NCBI RefSeq assembly: GCF_001742225.1
Contig: NZ_CP017075.1
Location: 992,001-1,056,000 of the forward strand
Reading direction: 5' to 3'
Length of the DNA: 64,000 nucleotides
Source: Novosphingobium resinovorum
GTDB lineage: Bacteria > Pseudomonadota > Alphaproteobacteria > Sphingomonadales > Sphingomonadaceae
Position numbers and translations under genes: made by a program. Shown one piece after another: positions 35,543 through 44,744 of the stretch. Under the pieces are notes generated by a model. That model searched no databases. It saw only the letters and a list, made by a program, of their open reading frames with translations, and was not told the DNA's origin. Positions within the stretch are counted from its first letter, which is position 1, and each line of letters begins with the position of its first letter.

Positions 35543-36192
35543 TGCTGGCACTCTACGGCCACCCCTTCTCGTCCTACACCTGGAAGGCGCAGATCGCGCT
35601 CCTGGGATCTGGGCTGGAACATGAGTTCCGCATCGTCGACGGCGATCACCCCGATCATGGCAAGATCGTCGCCATGGCCGGACCAGCGGGCAAGTTCCCG
35701 GTCCTGCAGGACGGCCAGAACCTGATCTTCGAGGCGACTTCGATCATCGAGCACCTGCAACTGCACCATGTGGAACCGGATGTCCTGCTGCCCTCCGATG
35801 CCGAAGCGGCGATCGGCGTACGCATGCTCGACCGGGTTTTCGACAACTACGTCATGGGCAACATGCAGGAGGTCGTGAACGAACACATTCGCGATGCCGA
35901 AAACCCGGACATGACCCGCATCGGCGAAGCGCGGGAACGGCTGGAACGCAGTTACGCCTGGTTGGAGGGCTGGCTTCAGTACTACCCGGCGCAAGGCCAG
36001 GTTACCCTGATCGAGTGCGCCGCCGCGCCCTCGCTGTTCTACGCCGACTGGGTCCTCCCCATCGCCGACAGCTTTTCGCGCCTGAAGGCATGGCGCGCCC
36101 ATCTGCTCGCCTTGCCGCCGGTCAGCACCTGCGTCGAGGCCGCCCGCCCTTACCGCGCGTTCTTTCCGCTGGGCGCGCCTGATCGAGATTGA
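35542..36192 (+). CDS. Glutathione S-transferase family protein 3
   Basis: A 216-residue GST: ALYGHPFSSYTWKAQIALLGSG, FPVLQDGQNLIFEATSIIEHLQLHH in the thioredoxin half, and LIECAAAPSLFYADWVLPI in the helical half. Third GST of the operon and not closely similar to the first two, so it was probably recruited rather than made by tandem duplication. It overlaps the PhnB-like gene by one base. Confidence 0.87.
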   Translation: MLALYGHPFSSYTWKAQIALLGSGLEHEFRIVDGDHPDHGKIVAMAGPAGKFPVLQDGQNLIFEATSIIEHLQLHHVEPDVLLPSDAEAAIGVRMLDRVFDNYVMGNMQEVVNEHIRDAENPDMTRIGEARERLERSYAWLEGWLQYYPAQGQVTLIECAAAPSLFYADWVLPIADSFSRLKAWRAHLLALPPVSTCVEAARPYRAFFPLGAPDRD

Positions 36193-36203
36193 GGAGAACA
36201 ACG

Positions 36204-36653
36204 ATGAGCAACGAACTGTCCACCACCCGCTACATCGCCGCACCGCCTGCGAAAGTGTGGGACGTCATGGCCAACCGCCAGAACGAATGGTGGTGCCCTA
36301 CCCCATGGCGCGCCGAGGTCGATGAACAGGACAAGCGCCCCGGCGGCGTCTGCAAGATGACGATGTACGGCCCCGACGGCGAAGTCATGCCCCAGAACGG
36401 CATCTACCTTGCCTATGAGGAAGGCCGCCGCTTCGCCTCGACCGATGCGGTGGTGGACGATCTCCAACCGAGCGGGCCGTTCATGATCGGCATCTGGGAA
36501 GTCGCTCCGGAAGGCGAAGGCACGCGCTATACCGCCACCGCCCGCCACTGGAGCGCGGATACCTGCAAGCAGCATGAGGAAATGGGCTTTACGCAAGGCT
36601 GGGCAGCCTGTGCGGACCAGTTGGCAGCGATCTGCGAGGGCGAAGACGAATAA
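36204..36653 (+). CDS. SRPBCC (START/AHSA1-like) domain protein
   Basis: A 149-residue SRPBCC-fold protein: RYIAAPPAKVWDVMANRQNEWWCP at the start, the central strand pair VCKMTMYGPDGEVM, and the long C-terminal helix HEEMGFTQGWAACADQLAAICE. The AHSA1-type helix-grip fold makes a hydrophobic ligand cavity. It lies 11 bases after GST 3 and closes the operon; a hairpin follows. An AGGAGAACAACG leader precedes ATG 36204. Confidence 0.88.
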   Translation: MSNELSTTRYIAAPPAKVWDVMANRQNEWWCPTPWRAEVDEQDKRPGGVCKMTMYGPDGEVMPQNGIYLAYEEGRRFASTDAVVDDLQPSGPFMIGIWEVAPEGEGTRYTATARHWSADTCKQHEEMGFTQGWAACADQLAAICEGEDE

Positions 36654-36677
36654 CGCGCCCTGCTCCTCTTTCCACTT

Positions 36678-36706
36678 CGTCACCCTGAAACAAGTTTAGG
36701 GTGACG
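36678..36706. terminator. Hairpin between convergent SRPBCC and J-domain genes
   Basis: CGTCACCCTGAAA pairs with TTTAGGGTGACG around a short loop in the 77 bases between the two stops. It is also the start of a known 'GTCACCCTGAAC' dispersed-repeat class. No U-run; it may be a terminator or an inserted repeat. Confidence 0.6.
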
Positions 36707-36730
36707 GGGAATGTAGGGCCAAGATAGGTC

Positions 36731-37363
36731 CTACCCGAAAGCCGCCGCGTTCTTGAGGACCTGATACGCCTCGACCACCCCCTGCAGCCGCGCGGCATGG
36801 CTGTGATCGCCGCCGTTGTGGTCGGGATGATACTGCCGCAGAAGCCGCGTATAGCGAAACCGCAGGGTCTTGCGGTCGATGTCCCCGTCCAGCCCCAGCG
36901 TCTCCAAAGCTCTGCGCTCGTTCGGAGTGAAGCGCGCGTTTTCGGGCTTCAGGTCAGCCCTGCGCCGCTTCACATGCGCCCTCGCCCGTGCCTGAATCGC
37001 CTCAAGCGGGTCGGAGAAGTTCGCCCAGTTCGGCGCCTGATCCACGCCCGCATCAGGCCGGAACGCGCGGGTCTGCGTCTCCCAACCGTGGAGCGGGGAC
37101 TGCGCGCGCATGATCTCCTCCGCTTCCATGCCTTCGAAGTAGTCGTAGCCCGAATTGAACTGACGCACGTGCTCGAGGCAGAACCATCGATAGTCGCCCG
37201 GCCCGTCGAACCCGGACGGCCGACCACCCGGAGCACGAAACTCGCCCGCCTCATCACACCCCGGCCAGGCGCACTCGTGACCGGTGGATTCGAACCTTCC
37301 ATGAAATCTATGCTGTCTCACCGGCTTCCAGATGGGACATCGATCGCCTAAATGGAACCCCAT
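36731..37363 (-). CDS. J-domain (DnaJ-like) protein with Cys/His N-terminal region
   Basis: The C-terminal 60 residues form a J domain (TLRFRYTRLLRQYHPDHNGGD, containing the HPD motif); the N-terminal part has HECAWPGCDEAGEFRAP and YRWFCLEHVRQFNSGYDYF, with cysteines and histidines spaced like a zinc site. J domains stimulate Hsp70 (DnaK). Such proteins are common in alphaproteobacteria. The start is ambiguous: ATG 37363 would overlap the bolA ATG on the other strand; GTG 37321, with GGAAG just upstream, avoids that and begins at RQHRFHGRF. Confidence 0.85.
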   Translation of the reverse strand: MGFHLGDRCPIWKPVRQHRFHGRFESTGHECAWPGCDEAGEFRAPGGRPSGFDGPGDYRWFCLEHVRQFNSGYDYFEGMEAEEIMRAQSPLHGWETQTRAFRPDAGVDQAPNWANFSDPLEAIQARARAHVKRRRADLKPENARFTPNERRALETLGLDGDIDRKTLRFRYTRLLRQYHPDHNGGDHSHAARLQGVVEAYQVLKNAAAFG

Positions 37364-37634
37364 GTCTGGACCACTCGAACAGGAAATGCGGCAGCTTCTG
37401 ACCGCTGCCTTCGCTCCCACGTCGCTTGACGTGGTCAACGATTCCGCCACGCACCGCGGCCATACCGGCGATGACGGCAGCGGCGAATCGCACTTCACCA
37501 TCCTGATCGAGAGCCCGCAGTTCGCCGGTGTCTCACGTCTGCAGCGCCAGCGACTGGTAAATGCGGCGCTGGGCGACATTCCCGGCAATCGCGTCCATGC
37601 GGTGGCGATCAAGGCCAGCGCGCCGGGGGAATAA
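37362..37634 (+). CDS. bolA: BolA family protein
   Basis: A 90-residue BolA/YrbA-type protein (residues 22-88 core): SLDVVNDSATHRGH, GESHFTILIESPQFAGVSRLQRQRLVNAALGD, HAVAIKASAP. BolA proteins pair with monothiol glutaredoxins to handle 2Fe-2S clusters. The ATG (37362-37364) overlaps the candidate ATG of the divergent J-domain gene. A weak ribosome site (GGAA) precedes it. A palindromic repeat pair follows. Confidence 0.93.
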   Translation: MSGPLEQEMRQLLTAAFAPTSLDVVNDSATHRGHTGDDGSGESHFTILIESPQFAGVSRLQRQRLVNAALGDIPGNRVHAVAIKASAPGE

Positions 37635-37657
37635 GCGCGAAGCCCGCAGACATACAC

Positions 37658-37778
37658 CCGTCATCCCAGCGAAGGCTGGGACCGCTGGCAATGCTTTAGG
37701 CGATAGCTGGCCGAACAACACTCTGCCGCTATGTGGGTTGTTCACGGCCAGCGATCCCAGCTTTCGCTGGGATGACGG
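37658..37778. repeat. Inverted repeat pair, CGTCATCCCAGCGAA class
   Basis: A 33-base copy at 37658-37690 and an inverted copy at 37746-37778 (about 30 of 33 positions match), each with its own CCCAGCGAAGGCTGGG-type hairpin, separated by 55 bases. Together they fill most of the 218 bases between bolA and hisG; no gene is visible there. Confidence 0.85.
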
Positions 37779-37852
37779 CGTGTTGCCCTGTAGCTTGCTC
37801 AGGGCAAACACCCCGGTTGCCCTTTGCGCCTTGCCCGACTAAGGCGCGCACC

Positions 37853-38506
37853 ATGCCGACACCTCTGACTTTCGCCGTGCCCAAGGGCCGAATCCTCGAC
37901 GAAGCGCTGCCCCTGATGGCGCGCGCCGGTGTGACCCCCGAGGCGGAATTCCATGACAAGAAGTCACGCGCGCTCTCCTTCGCTTGCGAAAACAGCGACA
38001 TGCGCCTGATCCGCGTGCGCGCCTTCGACGTCGCCACGTTCGTCGCGCATGGCGCCGCGCAAGTCGGCATCGTCGGCTCGGACGTGGTGGAGGAGTTCGC
38101 CTATTCCGACCTCTACGCCCCCGTGGACCTGAACATCGGCCACTGCCGTCTTTCGGTCGCCGAAAAGGTGGGCGAGACCGGCGGCGCGCTGCCTTCGCAC
38201 TTGCGCATCGCCAGCAAGTACCCGAACCTCACCCGCCGCCATTTCGAGAAGTTGGGCGTGCAAGCCGAAGTCGTGAAGCTGAACGGCGCGATGGAGCTGG
38301 CGCCCTGCCTCGGTCTGTCGAGCCGGATCGTCGATCTGGTCTCCACCGGCCGCACGCTCAAGGAGAACGGTCTGGTCGAAACCAGCCGCATTCTCGACAT
38401 TTCCGCGCGCCTGATCGTCAACCGCGCTGCCCTCAAGACCGACGAGCGCGTCGCCGCACTGGTCGAGGCCTTCCGCGCGCTGGTGGCGGAAAAGGAAGCC
38501 GCCTGA
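37853..38506 (+). CDS. hisG: ATP phosphoribosyltransferase, short form (HisG-S)
   Basis: First enzyme of histidine synthesis: ATP + PRPP to phosphoribosyl-ATP. The 217-residue product has [33 protein letters not shown] and the PRPP-binding [16 protein letters not shown]. It lacks the C-terminal regulatory domain, so it is the short form, which needs HisZ; hisZ is not in the window. ATG 37853 starts the family sequence. The stop overlaps the hisD ATG by one base. Confidence 0.95.
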   Translation: MPTPLTFAVPKGRILDEALPLMARAGVTPEAEFHDKKSRALSFACENSDMRLIRVRAFDVATFVAHGAAQVGIVGSDVVEEFAYSDLYAPVDLNIGHCRLSVAEKVGETGGALPSHLRIASKYPNLTRRHFEKLGVQAEVVKLNGAMELAPCLGLSSRIVDLVSTGRTLKENGLVETSRILDISARLIVNRAALKTDERVAALVEAFRALVAEKEAA

Positions 38507-39795
38507 TGCTGCGCCTTTCAGCCAAGGACCCCGGTTTCGCCGAGGCCTTCGCGCGCGTCGTCTCCGACCGCCGCGAAAGCGCGGTTGACGTGGCCGCCGA
38601 CGTCGCCGCGATCCTCCGGGACGTGCGCGAGCGTGGTGATGCAGCGCTTGCCGATCTCACGGCGAAGTTCGACGGCCATGACCTCGACCAGACCGGCTGG
38701 AACGTCGATGCCGCTACCTGCAAGGCCGCCTTCGACGCGCTAGAACCGACCTTGCGCGCAGCGCTGGAACTCGCGGCAGAGCGTATCCGCGCCTACCACG
38801 CCGCGCAACTCCCCGAGAACCGCGACTACACCGACGCCGCCGGCGTGCGCCTCGGAGCGACGTGGAATGCGGTGGACGCGGCGGGCCTCTACGTTCCCGG
38901 CGGGCGGGCGGCCTATCCGTCCTCGCTGCTGATGAACGCCATTCCCGCAAAGGTCGCAGGCGTGGAGCGTCTCGTCGTCGTCACCCCGACGCCGAAGGGC
39001 GAAGTCAATCCGCTCGTCCTCGCCGCCGCGCACCTTGCGGGCGTGGACGAAGTGTGGCGCGTGGGCGGTGCCCATGCCGTCGGCGCGCTGGCCTATGGCA
39101 CCGACCGCATCGCCCCCGTCGATGTGGTAACCGGCCCCGGCAATGCCTGGGTGGCCGAGGCCAAGCGCCAGCTCTACGGCGTCGTCGGCATCGACATGGT
39201 CGCGGGGCCGAGCGAAATCCTCGTCATCGCCGACGCCAAGAACGAGCCGCGCCGGATCGCCGCCGACCTTCTCAGCCAGGCCGAGCACGACCCGACCTCG
39301 CAGTCGATCCTCATCACCGACGACGCGGCCTATGCCGACGCGGTGGCCGAAGCCGTCGAACTCGAACTCGCCGCGCTAGCGACCGAGAAGACCGCCCGCG
39401 AAAGCTGGAACGTCAACGGCGTCATCATCGACGTCGCCAGCTTCGACGAAGCCCCCGCGCTCGCCAATGCACTGGCGGCCGAACACGTCGAGATCGCCAC
39501 CGACGATCCCGAAAGCCTGATGCGCCGCATCCGGCACGCAGGGTCCGTGTTCCTCGGCCGCATGACCCCCGAGGCGGTCGGCGATTACGTCGCCGGCCCC
39601 AACCACGTCCTGCCCACCGGGCGCCGGGCGCGGTTCTCCTCGGGGCTTTCGGTTCTCGATTTCATGAAGCGCACCAGCTTCATCCAGCTTGACGCTGCGG
39701 CGCTGGAGGCCATCGGCCCCGCCGCCGTCGCCCTTGCCGAGGCCGAAGGGCTTCCCGCGCACGCGCGCTCCATTTCCGTAAGGCTGAACTCATGA
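38506..39795 (+). CDS. hisD: Histidinol dehydrogenase
   Basis: Last enzyme of histidine synthesis (histidinol to histidine, two NAD+-linked oxidations, Zn-dependent). The 429-residue protein has AGLYVPGGRAAYPSSLLMNAIPA (in parts), GPGNAWVAEAKRQLYG, GPSEILVIAD, LLSQAEHDPTSQSILIT, and the zinc and catalytic histidines in AEHVEIATDDP and GPNHVLPTG. Start and stop overlap hisG and nusB, so the operon is hisG-hisD-nusB-thiL. Confidence 0.96.
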   Translation: MLRLSAKDPGFAEAFARVVSDRRESAVDVAADVAAILRDVRERGDAALADLTAKFDGHDLDQTGWNVDAATCKAAFDALEPTLRAALELAAERIRAYHAAQLPENRDYTDAAGVRLGATWNAVDAAGLYVPGGRAAYPSSLLMNAIPAKVAGVERLVVVTPTPKGEVNPLVLAAAHLAGVDEVWRVGGAHAVGALAYGTDRIAPVDVVTGPGNAWVAEAKRQLYGVVGIDMVAGPSEILVIADAKNEPRRIAADLLSQAEHDPTSQSILITDDAAYADAVAEAVELELAALATEKTARESWNVNGVIIDVASFDEAPALANALAAEHVEIATDDPESLMRRIRHAGSVFLGRMTPEAVGDYVAGPNHVLPTGRRARFSSGLSVLDFMKRTSFIQLDAAALEAIGPAAVALAEAEGLPAHARSISVRLNS

Positions 39796-40235
39796 GCAAT
39801 CCCAAGCAGAAGCGCGCCGCCGCGCGCCTCGCCGCCGTCCAGGCGCTGTACCAGTTCGACATGGAGGGCACCCCGATGGCCTCCCTGCTCGACGAATTCC
39901 ACCGCCACCGCCTTGGCATGGAGATCGACGACGCGCAGTTCGCGCAGGCCGAAGTCGCGTTCTTCGACGACGTCGTGAAGGGCACCATCGCCCGCCGCGA
40001 CGAAATCGACGAACTGCTGGCGTCCAAGCTGACCGAGGGCTGGTCGCTGGGCCGTCTCGACAAGACGATGCTGCAGATCATGCGCGCGGGCGCTTACGAA
40101 CTCATGGCCCGCGCCGACATTCCGACCGGCGCCGCGATCAGCGAATACCTCGACGTGTGCCACGCCTTCTTCGACCCGCGCGAGGCGAAGTTCCTCAACG
40201 GCGTGCTCGATTCGGTGGCAAAGTCGGTCCGCTGA
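39792..40235 (+). CDS. nusB: Transcription antitermination factor NusB
   Basis: NusB binds boxA RNA with S10/NusE and prevents early termination in rRNA operons. The 147-residue product has ARLAAVQALYQFDMEG at the start, a central LDKTMLQIMRAGAYELM, and the final EYLDVCHAFFDPREAKFLNGVLDSVAK. It overlaps hisD by four bases and is followed by thiL after 15. Confidence 0.95.
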   Translation: MSNPKQKRAAARLAAVQALYQFDMEGTPMASLLDEFHRHRLGMEIDDAQFAQAEVAFFDDVVKGTIARRDEIDELLASKLTEGWSLGRLDKTMLQIMRAGAYELMARADIPTGAAISEYLDVCHAFFDPREAKFLNGVLDSVAKSVR

Positions 40236-40250
40236 CGGCATGATCTTCGG

Positions 40251-41210
40251 ATGACCGGCGAAGCCGCCTTCATCCACGCCCTGCGCGCCATCGCCACCGC
40301 CCCCGCCGCCCGGCGGCTGGCGGACGATGCCGCCGTGCTCCGGATCGGCGGCGAGGCGCTGGTGCTGACGATGGATACCGTCGTCGAGGGCGTCCACTAC
40401 CTCCCGAACGATCCGCCGCAGGACGTGGCGTGGAAGCTGGTGGCGGTGAACGTCTCCGACCTTTCCGCCAAAGGGGCGACGCCGGCGGGGTGCCTCTATT
40501 CGCACGCGCTGGGCGCTTCCGCGTGGGACACCGCGTTCCTCGCCGGGCTGGACGAGGCCTGCCGCCGTTTCGCCATCCCGCTGCTGGGCGGCGATACGGT
40601 CCGCATGCCGGACGGCGCGCCGCGCAGTTTCTCGCTGACGGCGCTCGGCACCGGGGCCAAGGGTTGCCCGGTGCCTTCGCGCACGGCGGCGCGGCCGGGT
40701 GACCGGGTCTGGGTCAGCGGGACCATCGGCGATGCGGGGCTGGGGCTGAAAGCCGCGCTGGGCGACCTCGATGGAGACGCAAGCGCCCTCACCGCGCTGC
40801 TCGCCCGTTACCGCCGCCCTGCGCCCGAGCCTCGCTTGGGCGTCGCACTGGCGCCGCTGGTCCACGCTATGATGGATGTTTCCGACGGACTCATGGTCGA
40901 TGCCTCGCGCATGGCCGAGGCCAGCGCGGTAGGCGTGACGCTGGACGTCGGCGCAGTGCCGCTTTCCGCGGCCTTCCGCGCCGTCGCAGGCGAAGTTCTG
41001 GAGGTCCGGCTGGCAGCGATGGCCGCCGGGGACGACTACGAACTGCTGTTCACCGCGCCGCTCGAAAATACAGCGCGCATTCTTGAAGCCGCGAGCACCC
41101 TGAACCGGCAGGTTACGGCAATCGGCACCATCGAAGCAGGAGCGGGGCTGTCGCTGCATCACGAAGGCGCTGCACTGCCCTTGCCCGAACGCCTGGGTTA
41201 CCAGCACTGA
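40251..41210 (+). CDS. thiL: Thiamine-monophosphate kinase
   Basis: Phosphorylates TMP to TDP. The 319-residue product has the AIR-synthase-like fold: RRLADDAAVLRIGGEALVLTMDTVVEGVHYL (given in pieces: DDAAVL, DTVVEGVHY), NVSDLSAKGATP, VMDVSDGLMVDASRMAE-type MMDVSDGLM, and AMAAGDDYELLF. Often follows nusB in proteobacteria, as here. Ends in ~150 bp of non-coding DNA before hppA. Confidence 0.95.
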   Translation: MTGEAAFIHALRAIATAPAARRLADDAAVLRIGGEALVLTMDTVVEGVHYLPNDPPQDVAWKLVAVNVSDLSAKGATPAGCLYSHALGASAWDTAFLAGLDEACRRFAIPLLGGDTVRMPDGAPRSFSLTALGTGAKGCPVPSRTAARPGDRVWVSGTIGDAGLGLKAALGDLDGDASALTALLARYRRPAPEPRLGVALAPLVHAMMDVSDGLMVDASRMAEASAVGVTLDVGAVPLSAAFRAVAGEVLEVRLAAMAAGDDYELLFTAPLENTARILEAASTLNRQVTAIGTIEAGAGLSLHHEGAALPLPERLGYQH

Positions 41211-41359
41211 CGTCGGTGCGTGGCCCGGTCGCCATGCCGCCGATGACGGCACCGTTCCGGCGCATATCCCTGCTTGCCACTCCCCCACCTTCCCTATAGC
41301 CCTAGTCGCCGCGAGCGGGAAAACCCGTCGCTACAACATAATGGGAAGGGGACGTCTTC

Positions 41360-43453
41360 GTGAATCTCATCACGATCGCAATAGTCCTGGGACTTCTGGC
41401 CATCGTCTATGGCTTCGTCACAAGTCGTCAGGTGCTCAGTGCTCCCGCAGGCTCCGAAAAGATGCAGGAGATCGCCGCCGCTATTCAGGAAGGCGCGCAA
41501 GCCTACCTGAAGAGGCAGTATTCCACCATTGCCGTCGTCGGCGTGATCGTCGCGATCATCCTGGCGTTCACACTCGGAGCCATATCGGCCACCGGGTTCG
41601 TCATCGGCGCGATCCTGTCGGGTTTCGCCGGGTTCATCGGGATGAACATCTCGGTCCGGGCGAACGTACGCACCGCCGCTGCGGCACAGAAGGGCCTGCA
41701 GGAAGGGCTGACGCTGGCGTTCCGGGCGGGCGCAATCACCGGCATGCTGGTGGCAGGCCTCGCTCTGCTCGCGATCGCGGTGTTCTACTGGTATCTCACC
41801 GGACCGGCCGGGCACACGGTTGGCGGCGATGACCGTACCGTGGTCGAAGCACTGACCGCCCTCGCCTTCGGAGCCTCGCTCATCTCGATCTTTGCGCGTC
41901 TGGGTGGAGGCATCTTCACCAAGGCCGCCGACGTCGGCGCCGACCTCGTCGGCAAGGTCGAGGCCGGCATTCCCGAGGACGATCCCCGCAACCCCGCCGT
42001 CATCGCCGACAACGTGGGCGATAACGTCGGCGACTGTGCCGGCATGGCGGCCGACCTGTTCGAAACCTACGTCGTCACCGTTGGCGCGACGATGGTGCTG
42101 ACCGCGCTGTTGCTCAAGGGCGCGGGCAACCTGAGCGCGATGATGGCGCTGCCGCTGCTGATCGGCGGCGTTTGCATCGTCACCTCCATCATCGGCACCT
42201 ACTTCGTGCGGCTGGGCAGCTCGCAGAACATCATGGGCGCCATGTACAAGGGCTTCCTGGTGACTGCGGTGCTCTCGATCCCGGCGATCTGGTGGGCGAT
42301 AAGCCATGCGCTGGGGGATATGGAGGCCGTCATCGGCAATGGCGACCTCAACGGCCGCACGTTGTTCTATTGCGCTCTGGTCGGCCTGGCGATCACCGGC
42401 CTGATCATCTGGATCACCGAGTATTATACCGGGACCGATTATCGCCCGGTCCGGTCGATCGCCAAGGCTTCGGTCACCGGTCATGGCACCAATGTGATCC
42501 AGGGCCTTGCCATCAGCCTGGAAGCGACGGCGCTGCCGACGATCGTGATCGTCGCCGGGATCATCATCGCCTACCAGCTCGCCGGGCTGCTGGGCATTGC
42601 CTATGCGGCGACCGCGATGCTGGCGCTGGCGGGCATGGTGGTGGCGCTGGATGCTTACGGTCCGGTCACCGACAACGCGGGCGGCATCGCCGAGATGGCC
42701 GGTCTAGACGACGCCGTGCGCGAGAAGACCGACGCGCTCGATGCCGTGGGCAACACCACCAAGGCCGTGACCAAAGGTTATGCGATCGGTTCGGCGGGGC
42801 TTGCCGCGCTGGTCCTCTTTGCCGCCTACACAACCGACCTCAAGGAGTTCTTCCCAGCGCTGAACGTCGATTTCAGTCTGGAGAATCCTTACGTCATCGT
42901 CGGCCTCCTGCTCGGCGCGCTACTGCCGTACCTGTTCGGCGCGATGGGCATGACGGCGGTGGGCCGGGCCGCGGGCGACGTGGTCGTCGATGTGCGCGAG
43001 CAGTTCCGCGAGAAGCCAGGCATCATGACTTATGCGGAAAAGCCCGACTACGCACGCACGGTCGATCTTGTCACGAAGGCAGCGATCAAGGAGATGATCG
43101 TGCCCTCGCTGCTGCCGGTGCTGGCGCCGATCGTGGTCTACTTCGTGATCACCGCCGTCGCCGGTCGTGAAAACGGCTTCGCGGCGCTCGGAGCACTGCT
43201 GCTTGGCGTGATCGTCAGCGGGCTATTCGTGGCCCTGTCGATGACTTCGGGTGGCGGCGCATGGGACAACGCCAAGAAGTTCATCGAGGACGGCAATTAC
43301 GGCGGCAAGGGTTCGGAGGCGCACAAGGCTGCCGTCACCGGCGATACCGTGGGCGATCCCTACAAGGATACCGCAGGCCCGGCGGTGAACCCGATGATCA
43401 AGATCACCAATATCGTCGCGCTGCTGCTGCTTGCCGCAATGGCGGCCGGTTGA
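41360..43453 (+). CDS. hppA: K+-insensitive membrane proton-pumping pyrophosphatase
   Basis: The 697-residue integral membrane protein couples PPi hydrolysis to proton export. Multiple hydrophobic segments run throughout. Signature [35 protein letters not shown] (in parts: DVGADLVGK and DNVGDNVGD) binds Mg-PPi. The K+-independence switch [10 protein letters not shown] carries Lys468 and Thr471, the residues that replace Ala/Ala of K+-dependent pumps, so it should not need potassium. GTG 41360 has AAGGGGA about eight bases upstream. A hairpin follows the stop. Confidence 0.95.
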   Translation: MNLITIAIVLGLLAIVYGFVTSRQVLSAPAGSEKMQEIAAAIQEGAQAYLKRQYSTIAVVGVIVAIILAFTLGAISATGFVIGAILSGFAGFIGMNISVRANVRTAAAAQKGLQEGLTLAFRAGAITGMLVAGLALLAIAVFYWYLTGPAGHTVGGDDRTVVEALTALAFGASLISIFARLGGGIFTKAADVGADLVGKVEAGIPEDDPRNPAVIADNVGDNVGDCAGMAADLFETYVVTVGATMVLTALLLKGAGNLSAMMALPLLIGGVCIVTSIIGTYFVRLGSSQNIMGAMYKGFLVTAVLSIPAIWWAISHALGDMEAVIGNGDLNGRTLFYCALVGLAITGLIIWITEYYTGTDYRPVRSIAKASVTGHGTNVIQGLAISLEATALPTIVIVAGIIIAYQLAGLLGIAYAATAMLALAGMVVALDAYGPVTDNAGGIAEMAGLDDAVREKTDALDAVGNTTKAVTKGYAIGSAGLAALVLFAAYTTDLKEFFPALNVDFSLENPYVIVGLLLGALLPYLFGAMGMTAVGRAAGDVVVDVREQFREKPGIMTYAEKPDYARTVDLVTKAAIKEMIVPSLLPVLAPIVVYFVITAVAGRENGFAALGALLLGVIVSGLFVALSMTSGGGAWDNAKKFIEDGNYGGKGSEAHKAAVTGDTVGDPYKDTAGPAVNPMIKITNIVALLLLAAMAAG

Positions 43454-43459
43454 ACGCAG

Positions 43460-43494
43460 CGGCACCGCGTCGGGGCCTTTCCGGCGCGGTGCCG
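43460..43494. terminator. Hairpin after hppA
   Basis: CGGCACCGCG pairs with CGCGGTGCCG across a 15-base loop directly after the hppA stop, followed by TTAGCGTTTCC. A plausible terminator without a strong U-run. Confidence 0.6.
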
Positions 43495-43571
43495 TTAGCG
43501 TTTCCTTGATTTCTCGCCATTAATTCAGGCCACGAACACGCAACGTTCCGGCAACAGGATTCGGTCTGCAA

Positions 43572-44744
43572 GTGGCTGGCGAGGCACATCGCAAAGAGGC
43601 CCCATCGGTGCTGGACGCCGAGATCGCGCCCGCTCGCCTGCTTTCGGGCAGCCTCTGCGCCATGCCCTGGCGCGCGCTGGAAAGCGAGGTCGATGCCTGG
43701 GACCGCCTAACCGGCAACGCCAGCGAGCCAAACCCGTTCTTCGAGAGCTGGTATCTGCTCCCCTCGCTACGCCACCTGCCTGACACGGACGCCGTGACGA
43801 TCCTGCGCTTCGAGCAGGACGGGCAACTGGTGGGCCTGCTGCCCGTCGCTCCATCCCGCCGCTACTACCGCTGGCCGATGCCGCATTTGTCCAGCTGGCT
43901 TCACGCCAACTGCTTCTGCGGCGTGCCGCTGGTCGCCCGGGGCGCAGAAGTGCCTTTCTGGCAGGCCGTTCTGAGCTGGGCCGACACCCGGCCTGACGCG
44001 GCGCTGTTCATGCACTTGCGCGGCATGATGCTGGGCGGCCCGCTGCACGCCGCACTGGACGCCGTAGCGGCACAGGACGCGCGGCAGATCGAGATCGTAC
44101 ACCGCGAGGCCCGCGCCATGCTCGCCTCCGACCTTTCGCCCGAAACCTATCTGGAAGCCGCGCTGTCGAGTAAGAAGCGCAAGGAACTGCGCCGCCAGGC
44201 CAATCGCCTCGCCGAGGAAGGTGCCATCGCCTTCGAGCACAGCACCGATGCTCGCGACGTCGCCCGGTGGTGCACCGATTTCCTCGCGCTGGAGGCTGCG
44301 GGCTGGAAGGGTAAAGCCGGCTCCGCGCTGGCAAGCTCCGAGCGGACCGAGCGGATGTTCCGCGAAAGCCTCGAAGGAGCAGCTCTGCGCGGCAGGCTGG
44401 AGAGACTGTCGCTGACGCTCGACGGTCGCCCCGTCGCGATGCTAGCGACGTTCCTGACCGCACCGGGCGCCTATTCCTACAAGACCGCCTTCGACGAGAC
44501 ATATGCGCGCTTTTCACCCGGCGTGCTGCTCCAGCGCGAGAATCTCGCCATGCTGGACCGCGCAGACATCGCCTGGACCGACAGTTGCGCCAGCGCAGAC
44601 CATCCGATGATCGACCACCTCTGGCGCGAGCGCCGGGACATCGGGCGGCTCTCCATCGCCATCGGCGGCAGGCTGCGCCGCGCCGCCTTCCGCCAGTTCG
44701 TGCGCGCCGAAACCGCGCGCCATCCCGCCGGACACAGACCATGA
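43572..44744 (+). CDS. GNAT_6/CelD-FemAB-like acetyltransferase
   Basis: A 390-residue protein of the CelD/BcsL-type acyltransferase group: PNPFFESWYLLPSLRHLP near the N-terminus, LLPVAPSRRYYRWPMP, SSKKRKELRRQANRLAEEG in the mid-protein binding region, and a C-terminal GNAT core with FLTAPGAYSYKTAFDETYARFSPGVLLQ and SCASADHPMIDHLWRERRDIG. Such proteins modify cell-envelope sugars or lipids. GTG 43572 gives the longest frame; GTG 43608 is an alternative. The stop overlaps the next ATG by four bases (ATGA). Confidence 0.83.
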   Translation: MAGEAHRKEAPSVLDAEIAPARLLSGSLCAMPWRALESEVDAWDRLTGNASEPNPFFESWYLLPSLRHLPDTDAVTILRFEQDGQLVGLLPVAPSRRYYRWPMPHLSSWLHANCFCGVPLVARGAEVPFWQAVLSWADTRPDAALFMHLRGMMLGGPLHAALDAVAAQDARQIEIVHREARAMLASDLSPETYLEAALSSKKRKELRRQANRLAEEGAIAFEHSTDARDVARWCTDFLALEAAGWKGKAGSALASSERTERMFRESLEGAALRGRLERLSLTLDGRPVAMLATFLTAPGAYSYKTAFDETYARFSPGVLLQRENLAMLDRADIAWTDSCASADHPMIDHLWRERRDIGRLSIAIGGRLRRAAFRQFVRAETARHPAGHRP

